Positions 1 to 10,241 of a stretch of DNA of 49,710 bases are shown here, one piece after another (positions within the stretch are counted from its first letter, which is position 1; each line of letters begins with the position of its first letter). The DNA comes from an uncultured Pelagibacteraceae bacterium (lineage in GTDB: Bacteria > Pseudomonadota > Alphaproteobacteria > Pelagibacterales > Pelagibacteraceae). A program made the position numbers and the translations under genes. The notes below the pieces were generated by a model, which did no database searches, had not been told where the DNA came from, and saw only the letters and a program-made list of their open reading frames with translations. The stretch lies in contig CACEPH010000004.1 of the NCBI GenBank assembly GCA_902561465.1, positions 1 through 49,710 on the forward strand, in the 5' to 3' direction.

Positions 1-540
1 AGTATGACGATAACAGGAAATCGTTTTAAAAGATCTGAAGGCATTATATTCAAGATTTTATATGAAGTTCATAAGCTGTTGACGCTAATATTTACTGGCA
101 AGTTAATTAAATTTGGTAATTTTACTTGTGTAACAAAAGACCACGTAAAACAGCTAATTCAAAAGCCATACTTATGGAATTCATACTCCAGTTCAGTTGT
201 TAGAACAATTAAAGAGCGAACATTTGTACCTTCCACAAGAGGTATTAGATATGTTTTGCCATCAAAAATGAATTTTTTAGCGTTAGTTTTTCATTCATTA
301 GCTATTATTTCGGTATTTAGAACCACAGTTATTATCCGTTCAATCGTATTTTTTTTAGTTTATCTATTTTTTATTTTAAATAATTTTTCTTTATTTACTT
401 TTATTCCCATTTTATTTTTAATATTGTTTGTTGTTACTATTTTAAAAATATCAACCCGTTCTAATATGGAAGAGTTCAATAAATCTTTAGAAAATATTGA
501 AAGTATTGATATTTTAGAAGCTCCTAACAGCAGGCAATAG
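1..540 (+). CDS. Family 2 glycosyltransferase, C-terminal part (5' end outside window)
   Basis: The reading frame is open to the left edge, so this is only the C-terminal piece (about 179 residues) of a longer protein. The visible part resembles the C-terminal region of membrane-anchored family 2 glycosyltransferases: a short helical region with a G-K-x-I-x-F-G-N-F element, an STRG-like element, then SKMNF followed by two hydrophobic segments (around residues 90-110 and 112-145). Such enzymes transfer sugars from nucleotide- or lipid-linked donors at the inner membrane. The nucleotide-binding domain that would confirm this lies off the window. The 3' end overlaps the convergent umuC by 27 bp. 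Family inferred with moderate confidence; donor and acceptor unknown. Confidence 0.6.
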   Translation, partial: SMTITGNRFKRSEGIIFKILYEVHKLLTLIFTGKLIKFGNFTCVTKDHVKQLIQKPYLWNSYSSSVVRTIKERTFVPSTRGIRYVLPSKMNFLALVFHSLAIISVFRTTVIIRSIVFFLVYLFFILNNFSLFTFIPILFLILFVVTILKISTRSNMEEFNKSLENIESIDILEAPNSRQ

Positions 541-1794
541 GTCAAAGCAAGCTGTATCAATTTTAGAAGAATGTTGTTTCTTAATATTCCATTTTTGTCT
601 AAATCCAGCTTGAGCAATACTTAGAGCATTACGACCATATTTGAAATTAGTATAGTCAATCGCCTTCATAAGCTTTGTCCTTTTTTCTTCATTACTAACT
701 TTTGAAAATAAATTTTTTTTATAGGAGTTCATATCTTTTAGACTCGAAAGAATTATCCCGGCTTTTTGGTATCTATAACCTTTTTTATAAATTTGTTTTA
801 ATGCAATTAACGCTTGTTTTATTAACTCAATACTATCGTTAGTTCTAATTGGTAGATCTATTTTTTTTACATTTGCATAATAATTATTGTATTTCTGAAA
901 AGGACTTGTTCTTATAAAAACAGTTATTTTTTTAGCAGTCTGATTATCATTTCTAATCTTTTCTGCTGCATTTAAACAATGTGCTGTGACAGATTCTTTT
1001 AATTCTTCTAACTTTGTAACTTTTCTTCCAAAGGATCTTGATACACAACAGTTCTTTCTTTTTTCTTCAAAAGCTTCTAAAGAGACACAAGGTATTCCTC
1101 GCAACTCCATTGCTGTACGCGCTCCTAATACGTTTGTATTTTTTTTTATCCAACTATTAGATATATTTTTTAATTCATATGCCGTATTTATTCCATTTTT
1201 AATATAAAAATTTGTTAATTGTCGTCCTATGCCCCAAACATCACTTATTTTAATCTGTTTAAGCAATTGATTTGTTTGTTTTGAATTTATTAAGTCAATA
1301 ACACCTGAGCTTTCTTTTTTTGCGATATGGTTTGCGGCTTTACTTAAAGTTTTTGTTGTTGCTATACCAATACTTGTTGGTATACCAGTCCATTTTAAAA
1401 CAGTTTTTCTTATTTTATTTCCATATTCAAGTAAATTTTCATTTTTAATTAAAGATAAATTTAAAAACGCTTCATCAATTGAATAAATTTCTATTTCAGG
1501 AGAAAACTGTCTTAGAGTTTTCATGACCCTTCTTGATATATCACCATATAAAGAATAGTTTGATGAAAAAATTTTTACATCATTTGTTTTTATTATTTTT
1601 TCTACTTTAAAGTATGGTTCACCCATTTTAATACCTAAAGCTTTAGCTTCTGTTGATCTAGATATCACACATCCATCATTACTTGATAACACTACAACCG
1701 GTTTTTTAATTATAGATGGATTGAATAATCTTTCACAAGAAACATAAAATGAATTACAATCTACTAATGCTATTTTATTTTTAGTGTAAAGCAT
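514..1794 (-). CDS. umuC: DNA polymerase V catalytic subunit UmuC (Y-family)
   Basis: This is an error-prone Y-family DNA polymerase that, with processed UmuD, copies past DNA lesions. The N terminus has the polymerase motif [11 protein letters not shown] (Asp12, Glu21), and the second catalytic block YSIDEAF (Asp107, Glu108) is intact. An NDGCVISRS-type nucleotide-contact segment lies near residue 40. The C terminus carries the UmuC-specific KLMKAID...GRNALSIAQ region and an LLP-containing tail like that of E. coli UmuC. Length (426) is normal for UmuC. The start overlaps the end of umuD by 14 bp, so the two are almost certainly co-transcribed and translationally coupled under the LexA-like site at the umuD start. 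The 3' end overlaps the convergent glycosyltransferase gene. Confidence 0.95.
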   Translation of the reverse strand: MLYTKNKIALVDCNSFYVSCERLFNPSIIKKPVVVLSSNDGCVISRSTEAKALGIKMGEPYFKVEKIIKTNDVKIFSSNYSLYGDISRRVMKTLRQFSPEIEIYSIDEAFLNLSLIKNENLLEYGNKIRKTVLKWTGIPTSIGIATTKTLSKAANHIAKKESSGVIDLINSKQTNQLLKQIKISDVWGIGRQLTNFYIKNGINTAYELKNISNSWIKKNTNVLGARTAMELRGIPCVSLEAFEEKRKNCCVSRSFGRKVTKLEELKESVTAHCLNAAEKIRNDNQTAKKITVFIRTSPFQKYNNYYANVKKIDLPIRTNDSIELIKQALIALKQIYKKGYRYQKAGIILSSLKDMNSYKKNLFSKVSNEEKRTKLMKAIDYTNFKYGRNALSIAQAGFRQKWNIKKQHSSKIDTACFDLLPAVRSF

Positions 1795-2176
1795 GAATCA
1801 CGTAAGTTACGACGCCCCAAATAAAAATTTCTGGACTTTCAGTTAAGTTAATTTTATCCTTTAATTTTTTGGATCCAGAAGTTAGAAACGATTCATTTTT
1901 TTCCTTTATGAAACTTTTAACAACTAGTTCTTCATTAACATTTGCAATTACTGTCGAAAAATTTTTTGGATTTAAACTTCTATCTACAACTAAAAGATCT
2001 CCATCACGAATTCCGATACTATTCATCGACTTTCCTTGCACCCTGATAAGAAATGTGGAAGGCATGTTTTTTATTAAATGGGTATTAAGATCGATGTCGT
2101 CTTCCACATAATCAGTTGCTGGAGAAGGGAAGCCAGCACCAACTTTGTGTATATGGAAAGGTAATGATAATTTCAT
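1781..2176 (-). CDS. umuD: UmuD, self-cleaving polymerase V accessory protein
   Basis: UmuD is a LexA/UmuD-fold serine peptidase that cleaves itself when RecA filaments form, giving the active partner of UmuC. Seen here are the cleavage region [12 protein letters not shown] (E. coli has C-GFPSPAADYVE), the catalytic serine in GKSM, and the catalytic lysine in LVVKSF. I take the start at position 2176 (product [10 protein letters not shown], 131 residues) because a purine-rich ribosome site (AAGAAGAAC) lies directly upstream and E. coli UmuD begins at a comparable distance from the cleavage site. An upstream in-frame start near 2224 would add 16 residues unlike UmuD. The putative LexA operator overlaps this ribosome site. 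Confidence 0.95.
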   Translation of the reverse strand: MKLSLPFHIHKVGAGFPSPATDYVEDDIDLNTHLIKNMPSTFLIRVQGKSMNSIGIRDGDLLVVDRSLNPKNFSTVIANVNEELVVKSFIKEKNESFLTSGSKKLKDKINLTESPEIFIWGVVTYVIHALH

Positions 2177-2179
2177 AAT

Positions 2180-2194
2180 GTTCTTCTTTTGTTC
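2180..2194 (-). promoter_or_regulatory. Putative LexA operator (GTTC-N7-GTTC) at umuD
   Basis: A perfect direct repeat GTTC-N7-GTTC lies on the plus strand (GAAC-N7-GAAC when read with the gene), 3 bp upstream of the chosen umuD start. GTTC-N7-GTTC is the established LexA box of many alphaproteobacteria, and umuDC is a classic SOS operon. Overlap with the ribosome site is compatible with repression near or just downstream of the transcription start. Binding itself is inferred. Confidence 0.7.
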
Positions 2195-2289
2195 TAATTT
2201 ATAATAAACTGAAAGATATAGCAAGATGTGGAAAAGTGTCCAATAAGTTGTATTTTGAGTCCAAAAAAGAATCTAAACTGAATCAAAAC

Positions 2290-2370
2290 ATGAACATTAA
2301 AACTAGATCTAGATATGATGTGGATAACTATTACCAGTATATGAAAATCGTGCTAAAAAATTTAGATTAA
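2290..2370 (+). CDS. Possible 26-residue peptide in the umuD/GFA gap
   Basis: A short open frame encodes 26 residues beginning MNIKTRSRYDVDNYYQYMK. It lies in the 200 bp between umuD and the GFA-fold gene and ends 7 bp before the next start. The composition (aromatic, charged) is not obviously random, but no clear ribosome-binding site is visible and I recognise no family. It could equally be a decayed gene end or chance. Confidence 0.2.
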   Translation: MNIKTRSRYDVDNYYQYMKIVLKNLD

Positions 2371-2377
2371 AAAAGAA

Positions 2378-2746
2378 ATGAAAAAACTAAGCTGTCATTG
2401 CGGAGGAGTAGAAATTCAGGTGGATTTGCCCGAAGCGGGATTTGAAAAGCTTATGAGATGTAACTGTTCTCTTTGTAAAAGGAGAGGTTATATAATGACA
2501 CCAGTTAAACCAGAAAATTTTAAACTTATAAAAGGAAAAGATCTTTTAACTCTTTATCAATATCATACAAAAGTAGCCGAACATTATTTTTGCTCAAAGT
2601 GTGGAATTTATACACATTCAAATCCGAGAAGCAATCATGATAAAGTTTATATGCTGAATGTCGCATGCATAGAAGGGGTAAAACCTTTCGAGCTAGAAAA
2701 TATCAAGGTTAATGATGGTGAAAACCACCCCCTAGATAAAAAATAA
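2378..2746 (+). CDS. GFA/CENP-V-fold zinc protein
   Basis: This is a 122-residue member of the GFA family (glutathione-dependent formaldehyde-activating enzyme fold, also CENP-V-like). The zinc-binding cysteines are all visible: CHCG near residue 7, CNCSLC around residues 28-33, and FCSKCGIYTH around residue 72. True S-(hydroxymethyl)glutathione synthases share this fold, but most small members of the family have no proven substrate, so a formaldehyde role is not claimed. The stop codon overlaps the next start by one base (TAATG), suggesting coupling to the kinase gene downstream. An ATG preceded by AAAAAAGAA supports the start. Confidence 0.8.
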   Translation: MKKLSCHCGGVEIQVDLPEAGFEKLMRCNCSLCKRRGYIMTPVKPENFKLIKGKDLLTLYQYHTKVAEHYFCSKCGIYTHSNPRSNHDKVYMLNVACIEGVKPFELENIKVNDGENHPLDKK

Positions 2747-3663
2747 TGAAAGCAGCAGAAGATTGTTTTTTAAAAGTAAAAAGAGATTATTTAAAATATC
2801 TAAGTAGAGAAAAAGTTTTTCAATCTAAAAATAATAAAATAAAAAGCTTGAAAAAAATTTATATACCTATGTCATTTTGGATTGAAAACAAATATAAAAG
2901 AAAAGGAAAAACTTTATTTTTAGGTTTTTCTGGAGGTCAAGGTTCTGGCAAAACAACAATTGCAGAAATTTTAAAAATTATTTTAAAAAAATTTTTTAAA
3001 AGAAAAATCTATGTTAGTTCTATAGATGATTTTTATAAGACCTTCAAAGACCGTAATAAAATGTCAAATAATGTACATCCTTTATTCAAAACGAGAGGTG
3101 TGCCAGGCACTCATGATATTAATTTAATTAAAAAATTTTTTGACATTCTTAAAAAGAAAAAATTTAAAAGAATCCAGCTACCAAAATTTGAAAAAGCCAT
3201 TGATAATCGATTAAAAAAAAAATACTGGTTTAATATAAAAAAAAAGCCAGAAATAGTAATATTAGAAGGCTGGTGTGTTGGGGCAAAACCACAAATTAAC
3301 TCTCTAATAAAAAAACCAGTAAATATTCTTGAAAAATATGAAGATCAAAATTTAATATGGAGGAAGCACGTAAATGAAAAACTTAAAAAAGAATATAAAA
3401 AACTTTTTTCAATGATAGATCATTTAATTTTTATGAAAATTCCAAATTTTAATATGGTTTTTAAATGGAGACTTCTTCAAGAAAAAAAGCTGGAAAAAAA
3501 GTCACATTTAAAGAAAAAAATAATGTCTTATAATGAAATAAAACGTTTTATAATGTTTTATGAAAGAATTACTTTGCAAATGGTTAAAGATTTAAGTAAG
3601 TCTGCATCAGTGGTTTTGTTGCTAAAAAAAAATCACGTAATTAAGAAAGTTTTATTTAGGTAG
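2746..3663 (+). CDS. D-glycerate 3-kinase-like P-loop kinase
   Basis: The protein (305 residues) carries a Walker A motif GGQGSGKTT near residue 67, followed by SIDDFYKT and, further on, TRGVPGTHD. This combination is typical of the plant GLYK/yeast Tda10 branch of P-loop kinases, which phosphorylate D-glycerate to 3-phosphoglycerate. A second conserved block, LEGWCVG near residue 175, also fits. In a streamlined heterotroph such an enzyme would feed glycerate from glyoxylate or hydroxypyruvate into lower glycolysis. The base composition is extremely A-rich and lysine-heavy, like the neighbours. It is joined to the GFA gene by a one-base overlap. Substrate assignment is by family resemblance only. 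Confidence 0.75.
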   Translation: MKAAEDCFLKVKRDYLKYLSREKVFQSKNNKIKSLKKIYIPMSFWIENKYKRKGKTLFLGFSGGQGSGKTTIAEILKIILKKFFKRKIYVSSIDDFYKTFKDRNKMSNNVHPLFKTRGVPGTHDINLIKKFFDILKKKKFKRIQLPKFEKAIDNRLKKKYWFNIKKKPEIVILEGWCVGAKPQINSLIKKPVNILEKYEDQNLIWRKHVNEKLKKEYKKLFSMIDHLIFMKIPNFNMVFKWRLLQEKKLEKKSHLKKKIMSYNEIKRFIMFYERITLQMVKDLSKSASVVLLLKKNHVIKKVLFR

Positions 3664-3670
3664 AAATAAA

Positions 3671-4957
3671 ATGAAAAAATTTTTTAAAATTATATTAATT
3701 TTAATATTTATAATTCCAAATGTATCTGAAGCTGGTACATTATTAGAATCTCTTCAATCAGCTTATTTAAATAATTCAAAATTAAATGCTGAGAGAGCAA
3801 ATATGCGAGCTTCAAGAGAAGAAAAAAGGGAAGCCATTAGTGAATTTTTACCTAGTGTTACAATTTCAGGTTACCGTAAATCTCAAGACAATATAAAAGG
3901 AAATGAAGCTAGCACTCGTATAAAACCAAAAGAACAGTCTATACTAGTAGAGCAAAAAATTTTTCAAGGATTTGGTGGTGTAGCAAATTTACAAAAAAAA
4001 AGAAAAGGGCAACAATTGGGAGAATTTAAACTCAAAAAAGTTGAACAAGAAATTTTATTAGATGCAGCAAAAGCTCATACAGAATTATTATTAAACAAAA
4101 AGAAGGTAAATATTAATTTAATAAATGTAGATTTATTAGAAAGACAGGTCGAAACTGATCAAAATAGGCTTGAAAAAGGTGAAATAAGTTTAACAGATTT
4201 AGCACAATCAGAGTCTTCTTTGGCGGGAGCTACAGCAGCATTAATAGCAGCCCAAAATGATCTAGTTACCAGTAAGGCAAATTTTGAAAAAATAATAGGA
4301 AAAAAGTCAGCTACAAAAATTCAAGAAAAAGAGAAAAATAATTTAATTCTTCCCGACAGTTTGGCCCAAGCTTATAAAATAGCAAATTTAGAAAATCCTG
4401 ATTTGCAAATAGCAATCTTGGAGTATGAGCAATCTAAATTAGATGTAACAATAGCAGGTTCAGAACTTTCTCCGTCTGCCACGCTTTCATACAAAATTGC
4501 TGAACAAGATGATATTAGCACAACAACACAAGAAAGAACTCAGGAAACAGTAACCGCAACTGCATCCTGGCCTCTATTTGCTGGAGGTAAAAATGCATTT
4601 AATTATAGAAAATTTCAAGAAATAAAAAATCAAAAAGAACTTTTACTTGAAGACCAAAAAAAAACAACAGAAACAGAAGTAACTAATGCATGGTCTAGCT
4701 ACCAGTCTTCTAAAAGCGTATTAGATTCTATTAGATCACAAGTAAAAGCAGCAGAAATTGCAAATGAAGGAATTACCTTAGAATATGAATCTGGAAGCAG
4801 CAGAACTACTCTGGAAGTTATTCAGTCAAGATCAATTTTATTAAATTCAAGAATAAATTTAGCTAGTTCAGAAAGAAATTTTCTTATATCTCAATTTAAT
4901 CTTTTATCGACAATTGGTCGACTCACTGCAAATCAGTTGAATTTAAATTCGAATTAG
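3671..4957 (+). CDS. tolC: TolC-family outer membrane efflux channel
   Basis: A 428-residue protein begins with a cleavable signal sequence (MKKFFKIILILIFIIP, cleavage near SEA-GT). It then shows the pseudo-duplicated, Ala/Gln/Asn-rich coiled-coil helices and short beta segments of the TolC/TypA family. The motif E-x-x-L-x-x-A-Y-x-x-N (residues about 24-36) and its repeat around 229-242 (LAQAYKIANLENP) mark the two halves. Such proteins trimerise as an outer membrane duct and a periplasmic tunnel, serving type I secretion or RND/ABC pumps. No pump or adaptor gene is adjacent, so the partner is unknown. It follows the kinase gene by 7 bp. Confidence 0.9.
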   Translation: MKKFFKIILILIFIIPNVSEAGTLLESLQSAYLNNSKLNAERANMRASREEKREAISEFLPSVTISGYRKSQDNIKGNEASTRIKPKEQSILVEQKIFQGFGGVANLQKKRKGQQLGEFKLKKVEQEILLDAAKAHTELLLNKKKVNINLINVDLLERQVETDQNRLEKGEISLTDLAQSESSLAGATAALIAAQNDLVTSKANFEKIIGKKSATKIQEKEKNNLILPDSLAQAYKIANLENPDLQIAILEYEQSKLDVTIAGSELSPSATLSYKIAEQDDISTTTQERTQETVTATASWPLFAGGKNAFNYRKFQEIKNQKELLLEDQKKTTETEVTNAWSSYQSSKSVLDSIRSQVKAAEIANEGITLEYESGSSRTTLEVIQSRSILLNSRINLASSERNFLISQFNLLSTIGRLTANQLNLNSN

Positions 4958-5026
4958 CGGATCTTAATATTATTTATTTTACAAAAAACCCTGATTTTAG
5001 AGGATTTAATTAACTATTGCTAAAAA

Positions 5027-5051
5027 GAACAAAATGTGTACATTTGTTTTC
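5027..5051 (+). promoter_or_regulatory. Putative LexA-type operator upstream of recA
   Basis: Starting at 5027 the sequence reads GAAC-N7-GTAC, one base away from the GAAC-N7-GAAC direct repeat found at umuD. The first eight bases (GAACAAAA) are identical in the two sites. The element continues into an imperfect palindrome centred on TGTACA and ending GTTTTC at 5051. It lies about 40 bp upstream of recA, where an SOS operator would be expected. Function is inferred from position and resemblance. Confidence 0.45.
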
Positions 5052-5091
5052 ATGATTCGTTAGCTAAATTTAAAATAAAAAAAGGTAAAAC

Positions 5092-6189
5092 ATGACTAAA
5101 AATAACTTAAAAATAGTAAAATCAGGAAAAAATCAGGAAGTGGAAATTAAACAGAAAAATAAAGCTTTAGAAGCAGCTATTAGCCAAATAGACGAGAATT
5201 TTGGAAAAGGCTCAGTAATGAAACTAGGCCAAAAGGCGGCTATAAATGTTGAGGCTATATCAACGGGATCGTTAAGCTTAGATTTAGCTCTTGGAATTGG
5301 CGGTCTTCCTAAAGGAAGGGTTATAGAAATTTATGGACCAGAATCATCTGGTAAAACTACCTTAGCTTTACAAGTTTTAGCTGAAGCACAAAAAACAGGT
5401 GGTATTTGTGCGTTTGTTGATGCGGAACATGCGTTAGATCCAGTATATGCAAAGAAATTAGGAGTTAAAACTGAAGAACTTTTAATATCTCAACCAGATA
5501 CCGGTGAACAAGCTTTAGAAATAGCAGATACGCTAATTAAATCAGGATCAGTTTCGGTTTTAGTAGTCGATTCAGTAGCGGCACTAACGCCAAGAGCAGA
5601 ACTCGAAGGAGAAATGGGAGATCATCATGTGGGATTACAATCTCGATTGATGAGCCAAGCTCTAAGAAAACTAACTAGCTCCATAGCAAAAACTAATACG
5701 ATGGTAATTTTCATAAATCAAATAAGAATGAAAATAGGAATTATGTTTGGTAATCCAGAAACAACATCTGGAGGAAATGCACTAAAATTTTATTCATCAG
5801 TAAGAATGGATATTAGAAGAATAGGGGCCATCAAAGATAAAGAACAAATTATTGGAAATTCTACTCGTGTAAAAGTGGTCAAAAACAAGGTATCTCCGCC
5901 GTTTAAAGTTATAGAGTTTGATTTAATGTATGGAAAAGGAATTAGTAAATCAGGCGAACTAATAGACTTAGGAGCAAAAGCGGATGTAGTTGAAAAATCA
6001 GGCGCATGGTATGCCTACAAAGGCGAAAAAATTGGCCAAGGTAGAGAAAACGCAAAAATATATCTAGAACAAAATCCAAAAGTTGCTGCAGAAATTGAAA
6101 TGGCGATAAGGACAAAAGCTGGTTTAATTTCAAAGAAAATTGAAGGCAATCCAACGGTTGAAAAAACAGATCCTAGTAAAAAAGATTAA
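5092..6189 (+). CDS. recA: Recombinase RecA
   Basis: RecA (365 residues) forms ATP-dependent filaments on single-stranded DNA, drives strand exchange, and triggers LexA/UmuD self-cleavage. Visible features are the Walker A motif GPESSGKTT (residues 82-90), the [11 protein letters not shown] loop 1 region, and the [16 protein letters not shown] segment typical of all bacterial RecA proteins. An N-terminal extension of about 20 lysine-rich residues precedes the usual start of homology. The gene is monocistronic: a long leader with an operator-like repeat lies upstream and a strong terminator follows. recX lies about 10 kb downstream rather than adjacent. Confidence 0.99.
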   Translation: MTKNNLKIVKSGKNQEVEIKQKNKALEAAISQIDENFGKGSVMKLGQKAAINVEAISTGSLSLDLALGIGGLPKGRVIEIYGPESSGKTTLALQVLAEAQKTGGICAFVDAEHALDPVYAKKLGVKTEELLISQPDTGEQALEIADTLIKSGSVSVLVVDSVAALTPRAELEGEMGDHHVGLQSRLMSQALRKLTSSIAKTNTMVIFINQIRMKIGIMFGNPETTSGGNALKFYSSVRMDIRRIGAIKDKEQIIGNSTRVKVVKNKVSPPFKVIEFDLMYGKGISKSGELIDLGAKADVVEKSGAWYAYKGEKIGQGRENAKIYLEQNPKVAAEIEMAIRTKAGLISKKIEGNPTVEKTDPSKKD

Positions 6190-6212
6190 ATATTTAAATA
6201 GTTAGCTCTCTT

Positions 6213-6250
6213 AAGAAAGGTGTCTAAATAGGCACCTTTCTTCTCTTCTA
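6213..6250 (+). terminator. Intrinsic terminator after recA
   Basis: A perfect 10-bp stem (AAGAAAGGTG / CACCTTTCTT) with a 10-nt loop is followed by a pyrimidine/T-rich run. It lies between recA and alaS. Confidence 0.85.
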
Positions 6251-6284
6251 GACATAATTCTAAAAAACTGTATTTAATAGATAA

Positions 6285-8960
6285 ATGGCAGAGAAAACAT
6301 TAAAAAATGTAAGAAAGTCATTTTTGAATTATTTTTCAAATAAAGGCCATCAAATTGTTGAATCTAGCAATTTGGTGCCAGGAAACGATCCTACTTTGAT
6401 GTTCACCAATTCCGGAATGGTGCAGTTCAAAAATGTTTTTACAGGTTTAGAAAAGCGTGATTATAAACGAGCTACTACTTCACAAAAATGTGTTAGAGCA
6501 GGTGGAAAACATAACGATTTAGAAAATGTGGGTTACACACCCAGACACCATACTTTTTTCGAAATGTTAGGAAATTTTTCTTTTGGAGATTACTTTAAGG
6601 ATATCGGAATAGAATTGGCGTGGAATTTAATAACCAAGGAATTTCAGATACCGAAAGATAGATTGTGCGTGAGTGTTTATTCAGAAGACAAAGAGGCTTT
6701 TGATTTATGGAAGAAAATTGCAGGCCTACCAGAAAGTAAAATTTATAAAATATCTACTAGTGATAATTTTTGGTCAATGGGTGATCTCGGGCCTTGTGGA
6801 CCCTGCTCAGAAATATTTTATGATCATGGAGAACATTTACAAGGAGGACCTCCAGGAAGCAAAAATCAAGATGGTGACCGTTTTATAGAAATATGGAATT
6901 TAGTATTTATGCAATTTGAACAAATTTCTAAAGAAAAAAGAGTCAATCTACCAAAACCATCGGTAGATACAGGAATGGGTTTAGAAAGAATTTCAGCATT
7001 GCTCCAGGGCACTCATGATAATTATGCTACAGATCATTTCAAAACTTTAATTAATGCCTCTTCAAATTTAACTAAAACCAAAGTTAGTAAGGAAAATATA
7101 GCTAGCCACAGAGTTATTGCAGATCATCTTAGAGCTAGTTCATTTTTAATTGCAGAAGGAGTTTTGCCTTCTAATGAAGGAAGAAGTTATGTTTTAAGAA
7201 GAATAATGAGAAGAGGAATGAGACATGCTCATACGTTGGGTAGCAAAGAACCAATTTTTTATAAAATGGTACCAACATTAATTAATGAAATGTCAGATTC
7301 CTATCCAGAATTAAAGAGAGCAGAAACTTTAATTATTGAGACATTAAAAACAGAAGAAGAAAAATTTTCTTCATTATTAAGCAGAGGAATAGAAATTTTA
7401 AATGATAATTTAAATAAAGTGAAAAACAATTCTTTTCCTGGAGAAGTTGCTTTTAAATTATATGATACTTATGGTTTTCCACTAGATCTTACTGCTGATA
7501 TTTTAAAAAACAAAAATATAAAAGTAGATAAAATTGGTTTTGAAAAAGAAATGGAGAAAAGCAAAAAATTGGCTCGAGCTAATTGGAAAGGATCTGGAGA
7601 TAAATCTTTAGAAGAAAAATGGTTTAAAGTTAGAGAACAAATTAATCCTACAGAATTTTTAGGTTATGAATTTAATAAACTTGAAGGAGTTGTACTTAAA
7701 ATTTCAAAAGGTAAAGATTTTGTGAATGAAGCAAAAGCAGGCGATGAAATAGAGATAGTAACCAATCAAACACCATTTTATGCAGAGTCCGGAGGTCAAG
7801 TTGGTGATCAAGGTATAATTTATTCTAATGATTGCAAAGTTATAATAGACGACACTCAAAAAAAAATGGGAGATATTCATGTTCATTTTGGAAAAGTTAA
7901 AAAAGGTTCTTTAAAAGTTAATCAAAATGTAAATCTAGAAATTGATGTGAAAAGAAGAAACGATGCTAGAGCTTATCACTCAGCTACACATTTGCTTCAT
8001 GAGGCTTTGAGAAGAACTTTAGGTAAACACGTTACTCAAAAAGGTTCTTTAGTTAGCCCAGAGAAACTTAGATTTGATTTTAGTCATAATAAACCTATTG
8101 AAAAAAATGAAATTGAAAAAATAGAAAAGTATGTGAATGATATGGTTAATACAGCAGGAGATGTTAAGACTAGAATTATGACACCTAAAGAAGCTGTCGA
8201 AAAAGGCGCTCTAGCTATGTTTGGTGAGAAATATGGAGATGAAGTTAGAGTTTTATCTATGGGTAGTGAAAATGGAGGGTATTTTTCTACCGAACTTTGC
8301 GGTGGTACCCATGTTAAAAATATAAAAGATATTGGAAAATTTAAAATAATAAACCAATCATCAATTGCAGCAGGCGTTAGAAGAGTGGAAGCTTTAAGAG
8401 AACAACAATTAGAAAATTATGAAAAATCTTTAGAAAAAAATAAATCTTTAAAAGATAAATCTTTAAAAGATGAGATGGTATCAATCAAAAAAGAGTTATT
8501 AAAATATAATGTTAAACCTAATTACAAAGAAGAACTAGAGTTATTTGAAAATATTAAAAATTTAAATAAACAATTAGATAAAATTAAAATTCAAATTATA
8601 ATTAAGGACAAAAATAAGAATGTTATTAAAGATAAAAAAGTAGGCTCCTTTACTTTAAGGTATCAAGTTCTTACTGATTTTCCTCCAAAGGAACTAAGAA
8701 ACATAGTAGACCAAAGTAAAAAAGATATTAAGAACGGTATAGTCGTTGGATTTTCTACATTTGAAGGTAAAGTTGGAGTTGCGGTTGGAGTAACTAATGA
8801 ATTAACAAAAAAATATGATGCAGTATCACTTGTAAAGATTGCTTCAGAAGTCCTTGGTGGAAAAGGAGGTGGCGGAAGAAAAGATTTTGCGCAAGCGGGT
8901 GGAGCAAACAAAGATAAAATTCAAGAGGCTTTTAATACTTTAAATAAAAAAGTTAATTAA
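6285..8960 (+). CDS. alaS: Alanyl-tRNA synthetase
   Basis: AlaS (891 residues) charges tRNA-Ala in the cytoplasm. The class II core at the N terminus includes the [12 protein letters not shown] segment and the [11 protein letters not shown] block. The editing domain contains the metal-binding HSATH motif and the distal CGGTH motif that clear mischarged Ser/Gly. The C-terminal glycine-rich [14 protein letters not shown] element of the C-Ala/DHHA1 domain is also present. All landmarks are in order and the length is normal. It starts just downstream of the recA terminator and its last 8 bp overlap the convergent icd gene. Confidence 0.99.
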   Translation: MAEKTLKNVRKSFLNYFSNKGHQIVESSNLVPGNDPTLMFTNSGMVQFKNVFTGLEKRDYKRATTSQKCVRAGGKHNDLENVGYTPRHHTFFEMLGNFSFGDYFKDIGIELAWNLITKEFQIPKDRLCVSVYSEDKEAFDLWKKIAGLPESKIYKISTSDNFWSMGDLGPCGPCSEIFYDHGEHLQGGPPGSKNQDGDRFIEIWNLVFMQFEQISKEKRVNLPKPSVDTGMGLERISALLQGTHDNYATDHFKTLINASSNLTKTKVSKENIASHRVIADHLRASSFLIAEGVLPSNEGRSYVLRRIMRRGMRHAHTLGSKEPIFYKMVPTLINEMSDSYPELKRAETLIIETLKTEEEKFSSLLSRGIEILNDNLNKVKNNSFPGEVAFKLYDTYGFPLDLTADILKNKNIKVDKIGFEKEMEKSKKLARANWKGSGDKSLEEKWFKVREQINPTEFLGYEFNKLEGVVLKISKGKDFVNEAKAGDEIEIVTNQTPFYAESGGQVGDQGIIYSNDCKVIIDDTQKKMGDIHVHFGKVKKGSLKVNQNVNLEIDVKRRNDARAYHSATHLLHEALRRTLGKHVTQKGSLVSPEKLRFDFSHNKPIEKNEIEKIEKYVNDMVNTAGDVKTRIMTPKEAVEKGALAMFGEKYGDEVRVLSMGSENGGYFSTELCGGTHVKNIKDIGKFKIINQSSIAAGVRRVEALREQQLENYEKSLEKNKSLKDKSLKDEMVSIKKELLKYNVKPNYKEELELFENIKNLNKQLDKIKIQIIIKDKNKNVIKDKKVGSFTLRYQVLTDFPPKELRNIVDQSKKDIKNGIVVGFSTFEGKVGVAVGVTNELTKKYDAVSLVKIASEVLGGKGGGGRKDFAQAGGANKDKIQEAFNTLNKKVN

Positions 8961-10167
8961 GACTTTTTTTTAAATTAGAATTTATTGCTTCTAAAAATTC
9001 ATTTGTAGTTAAATATTTTTGATTTTTACCAACTAATCTAGCTAAATCTTTAGTCATAAAACCATTCTCAACCGTTTGTATACAAACTTTTTCTAAAATT
9101 TTTACAAATTTTTTTAAATCTTCATTGTTATCCAATTTACCACGATGATAAAGACCTCTTGCCCAAGCAAAGATCGAAGCAATTGGGTTTGTTGAAGTTT
9201 CTTTACCTTGTTGATGTAATCTGTAATGCCTTGTTACTGTGCCATGTGCGGCTTCAGATTCTATAGTTTTACCATCTGGTGACATCAAAACACTTGTCAT
9301 GAGACCTAAAGATCCAAATCCTTGTGCTATTGTATCTGATTGAACATCACCATCGTAATTTTTACATGCCCAAATGTAATTACCATTCCATTTCATTGCA
9401 CATGCAACCATATCGTCTATAAGTCTATGTTCATAAGTTATCTTTCTATCTTTAAATTTTTTTTCAAATTCTTTTTCATAAATCTCTTGAAACAAATCTT
9501 TAAATCTTCCATCGTATTTTTTTAAAATTGTATTTTTTGTAGAAAGATAAACTGGCCATTTTCTATTTAATCCATAGTTCATACAAGCTCTTGCAAAATC
9601 TTTAATGGACTGATCTAGGTTATACATTGATAAAGCAATACCAGGTCCACTAAAATTAAAAACTTCAAACTCTTTTTTTTCTTTTCCATCTTCTGAGGTC
9701 CATTTTATTTCTAACTTTCCTTTTCCTGGAACTTTGAAATCTGTAGCTCTGTATTGATCTCCAAAGGCATGTCTTCCTATGACAATTGGATTAGTCCAGC
9801 TAGGAACCAGTTTTGGGATATTTTTACAAATTATTGGTTCGCGAAATACAGTACCTCCTAAAATATTCCTTATTGTACCATTAGGAGATCTCCACATCTT
9901 TTTTAATTTAAATTCTTTTACACGATTTTCGTCAGGAGTAATTGTTGCACACTTAATACCTACTCCTATTTTTTTTATAGCATTAGCGCATTCAATTGTA
10001 ATTTTATCTGACGTTTTGTCTCTATTCTCTATACTCAGGTCATAATACTGTATGCCGATATCTACATAGGGAAGAATTAGCCTCTTTTTGATAAAGCTCC
10101 ATATTATTCTTGTCATTTCGTCGCCATCTAACTCGACAACGGGGTTTTTTACTTTAATTTTAGCCAT
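8953..10167 (-). CDS. icd: NADP-dependent isocitrate dehydrogenase
   Basis: A 404-residue enzyme converting isocitrate to 2-oxoglutarate, CO2 and NADPH in the TCA cycle. The N terminus ([14 protein letters not shown]) and the isocitrate-binding [19 protein letters not shown] block are those of the homodimeric, eukaryote-like NADP-IDH type common in alphaproteobacteria, not the E. coli type regulated by AceK. The adenine/cofactor region with [12 protein letters not shown] is intact. The gene is transcribed towards alaS (8-bp tail overlap) and divergently from psd, with a 74-bp intergenic region that must hold both promoters. Confidence 0.97.
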   Translation of the reverse strand: MAKIKVKNPVVELDGDEMTRIIWSFIKKRLILPYVDIGIQYYDLSIENRDKTSDKITIECANAIKKIGVGIKCATITPDENRVKEFKLKKMWRSPNGTIRNILGGTVFREPIICKNIPKLVPSWTNPIVIGRHAFGDQYRATDFKVPGKGKLEIKWTSEDGKEKKEFEVFNFSGPGIALSMYNLDQSIKDFARACMNYGLNRKWPVYLSTKNTILKKYDGRFKDLFQEIYEKEFEKKFKDRKITYEHRLIDDMVACAMKWNGNYIWACKNYDGDVQSDTIAQGFGSLGLMTSVLMSPDGKTIESEAAHGTVTRHYRLHQQGKETSTNPIASIFAWARGLYHRGKLDNNEDLKKFVKILEKVCIQTVENGFMTKDLARLVGKNQKYLTTNEFLEAINSNLKKSLN

Positions 10168-10241
10168 TAATATTTGTTTTTATTAATTGAATTAAATTCT
10201 TAAATATACATATTAGCTTAAAATTAAAAAGAGTTTAAATT

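Noticed and set aside
2227-2327. DnaA-box-like sequences (TGTGGAAAA, TGTGGATAA) near umuD, with others near 18133 and 19315
   Set aside because: Relaxed DnaA boxes are expected several times by chance in 50 kb of AT-rich DNA; they are not clustered and there is no dnaA/dnaN or origin context.
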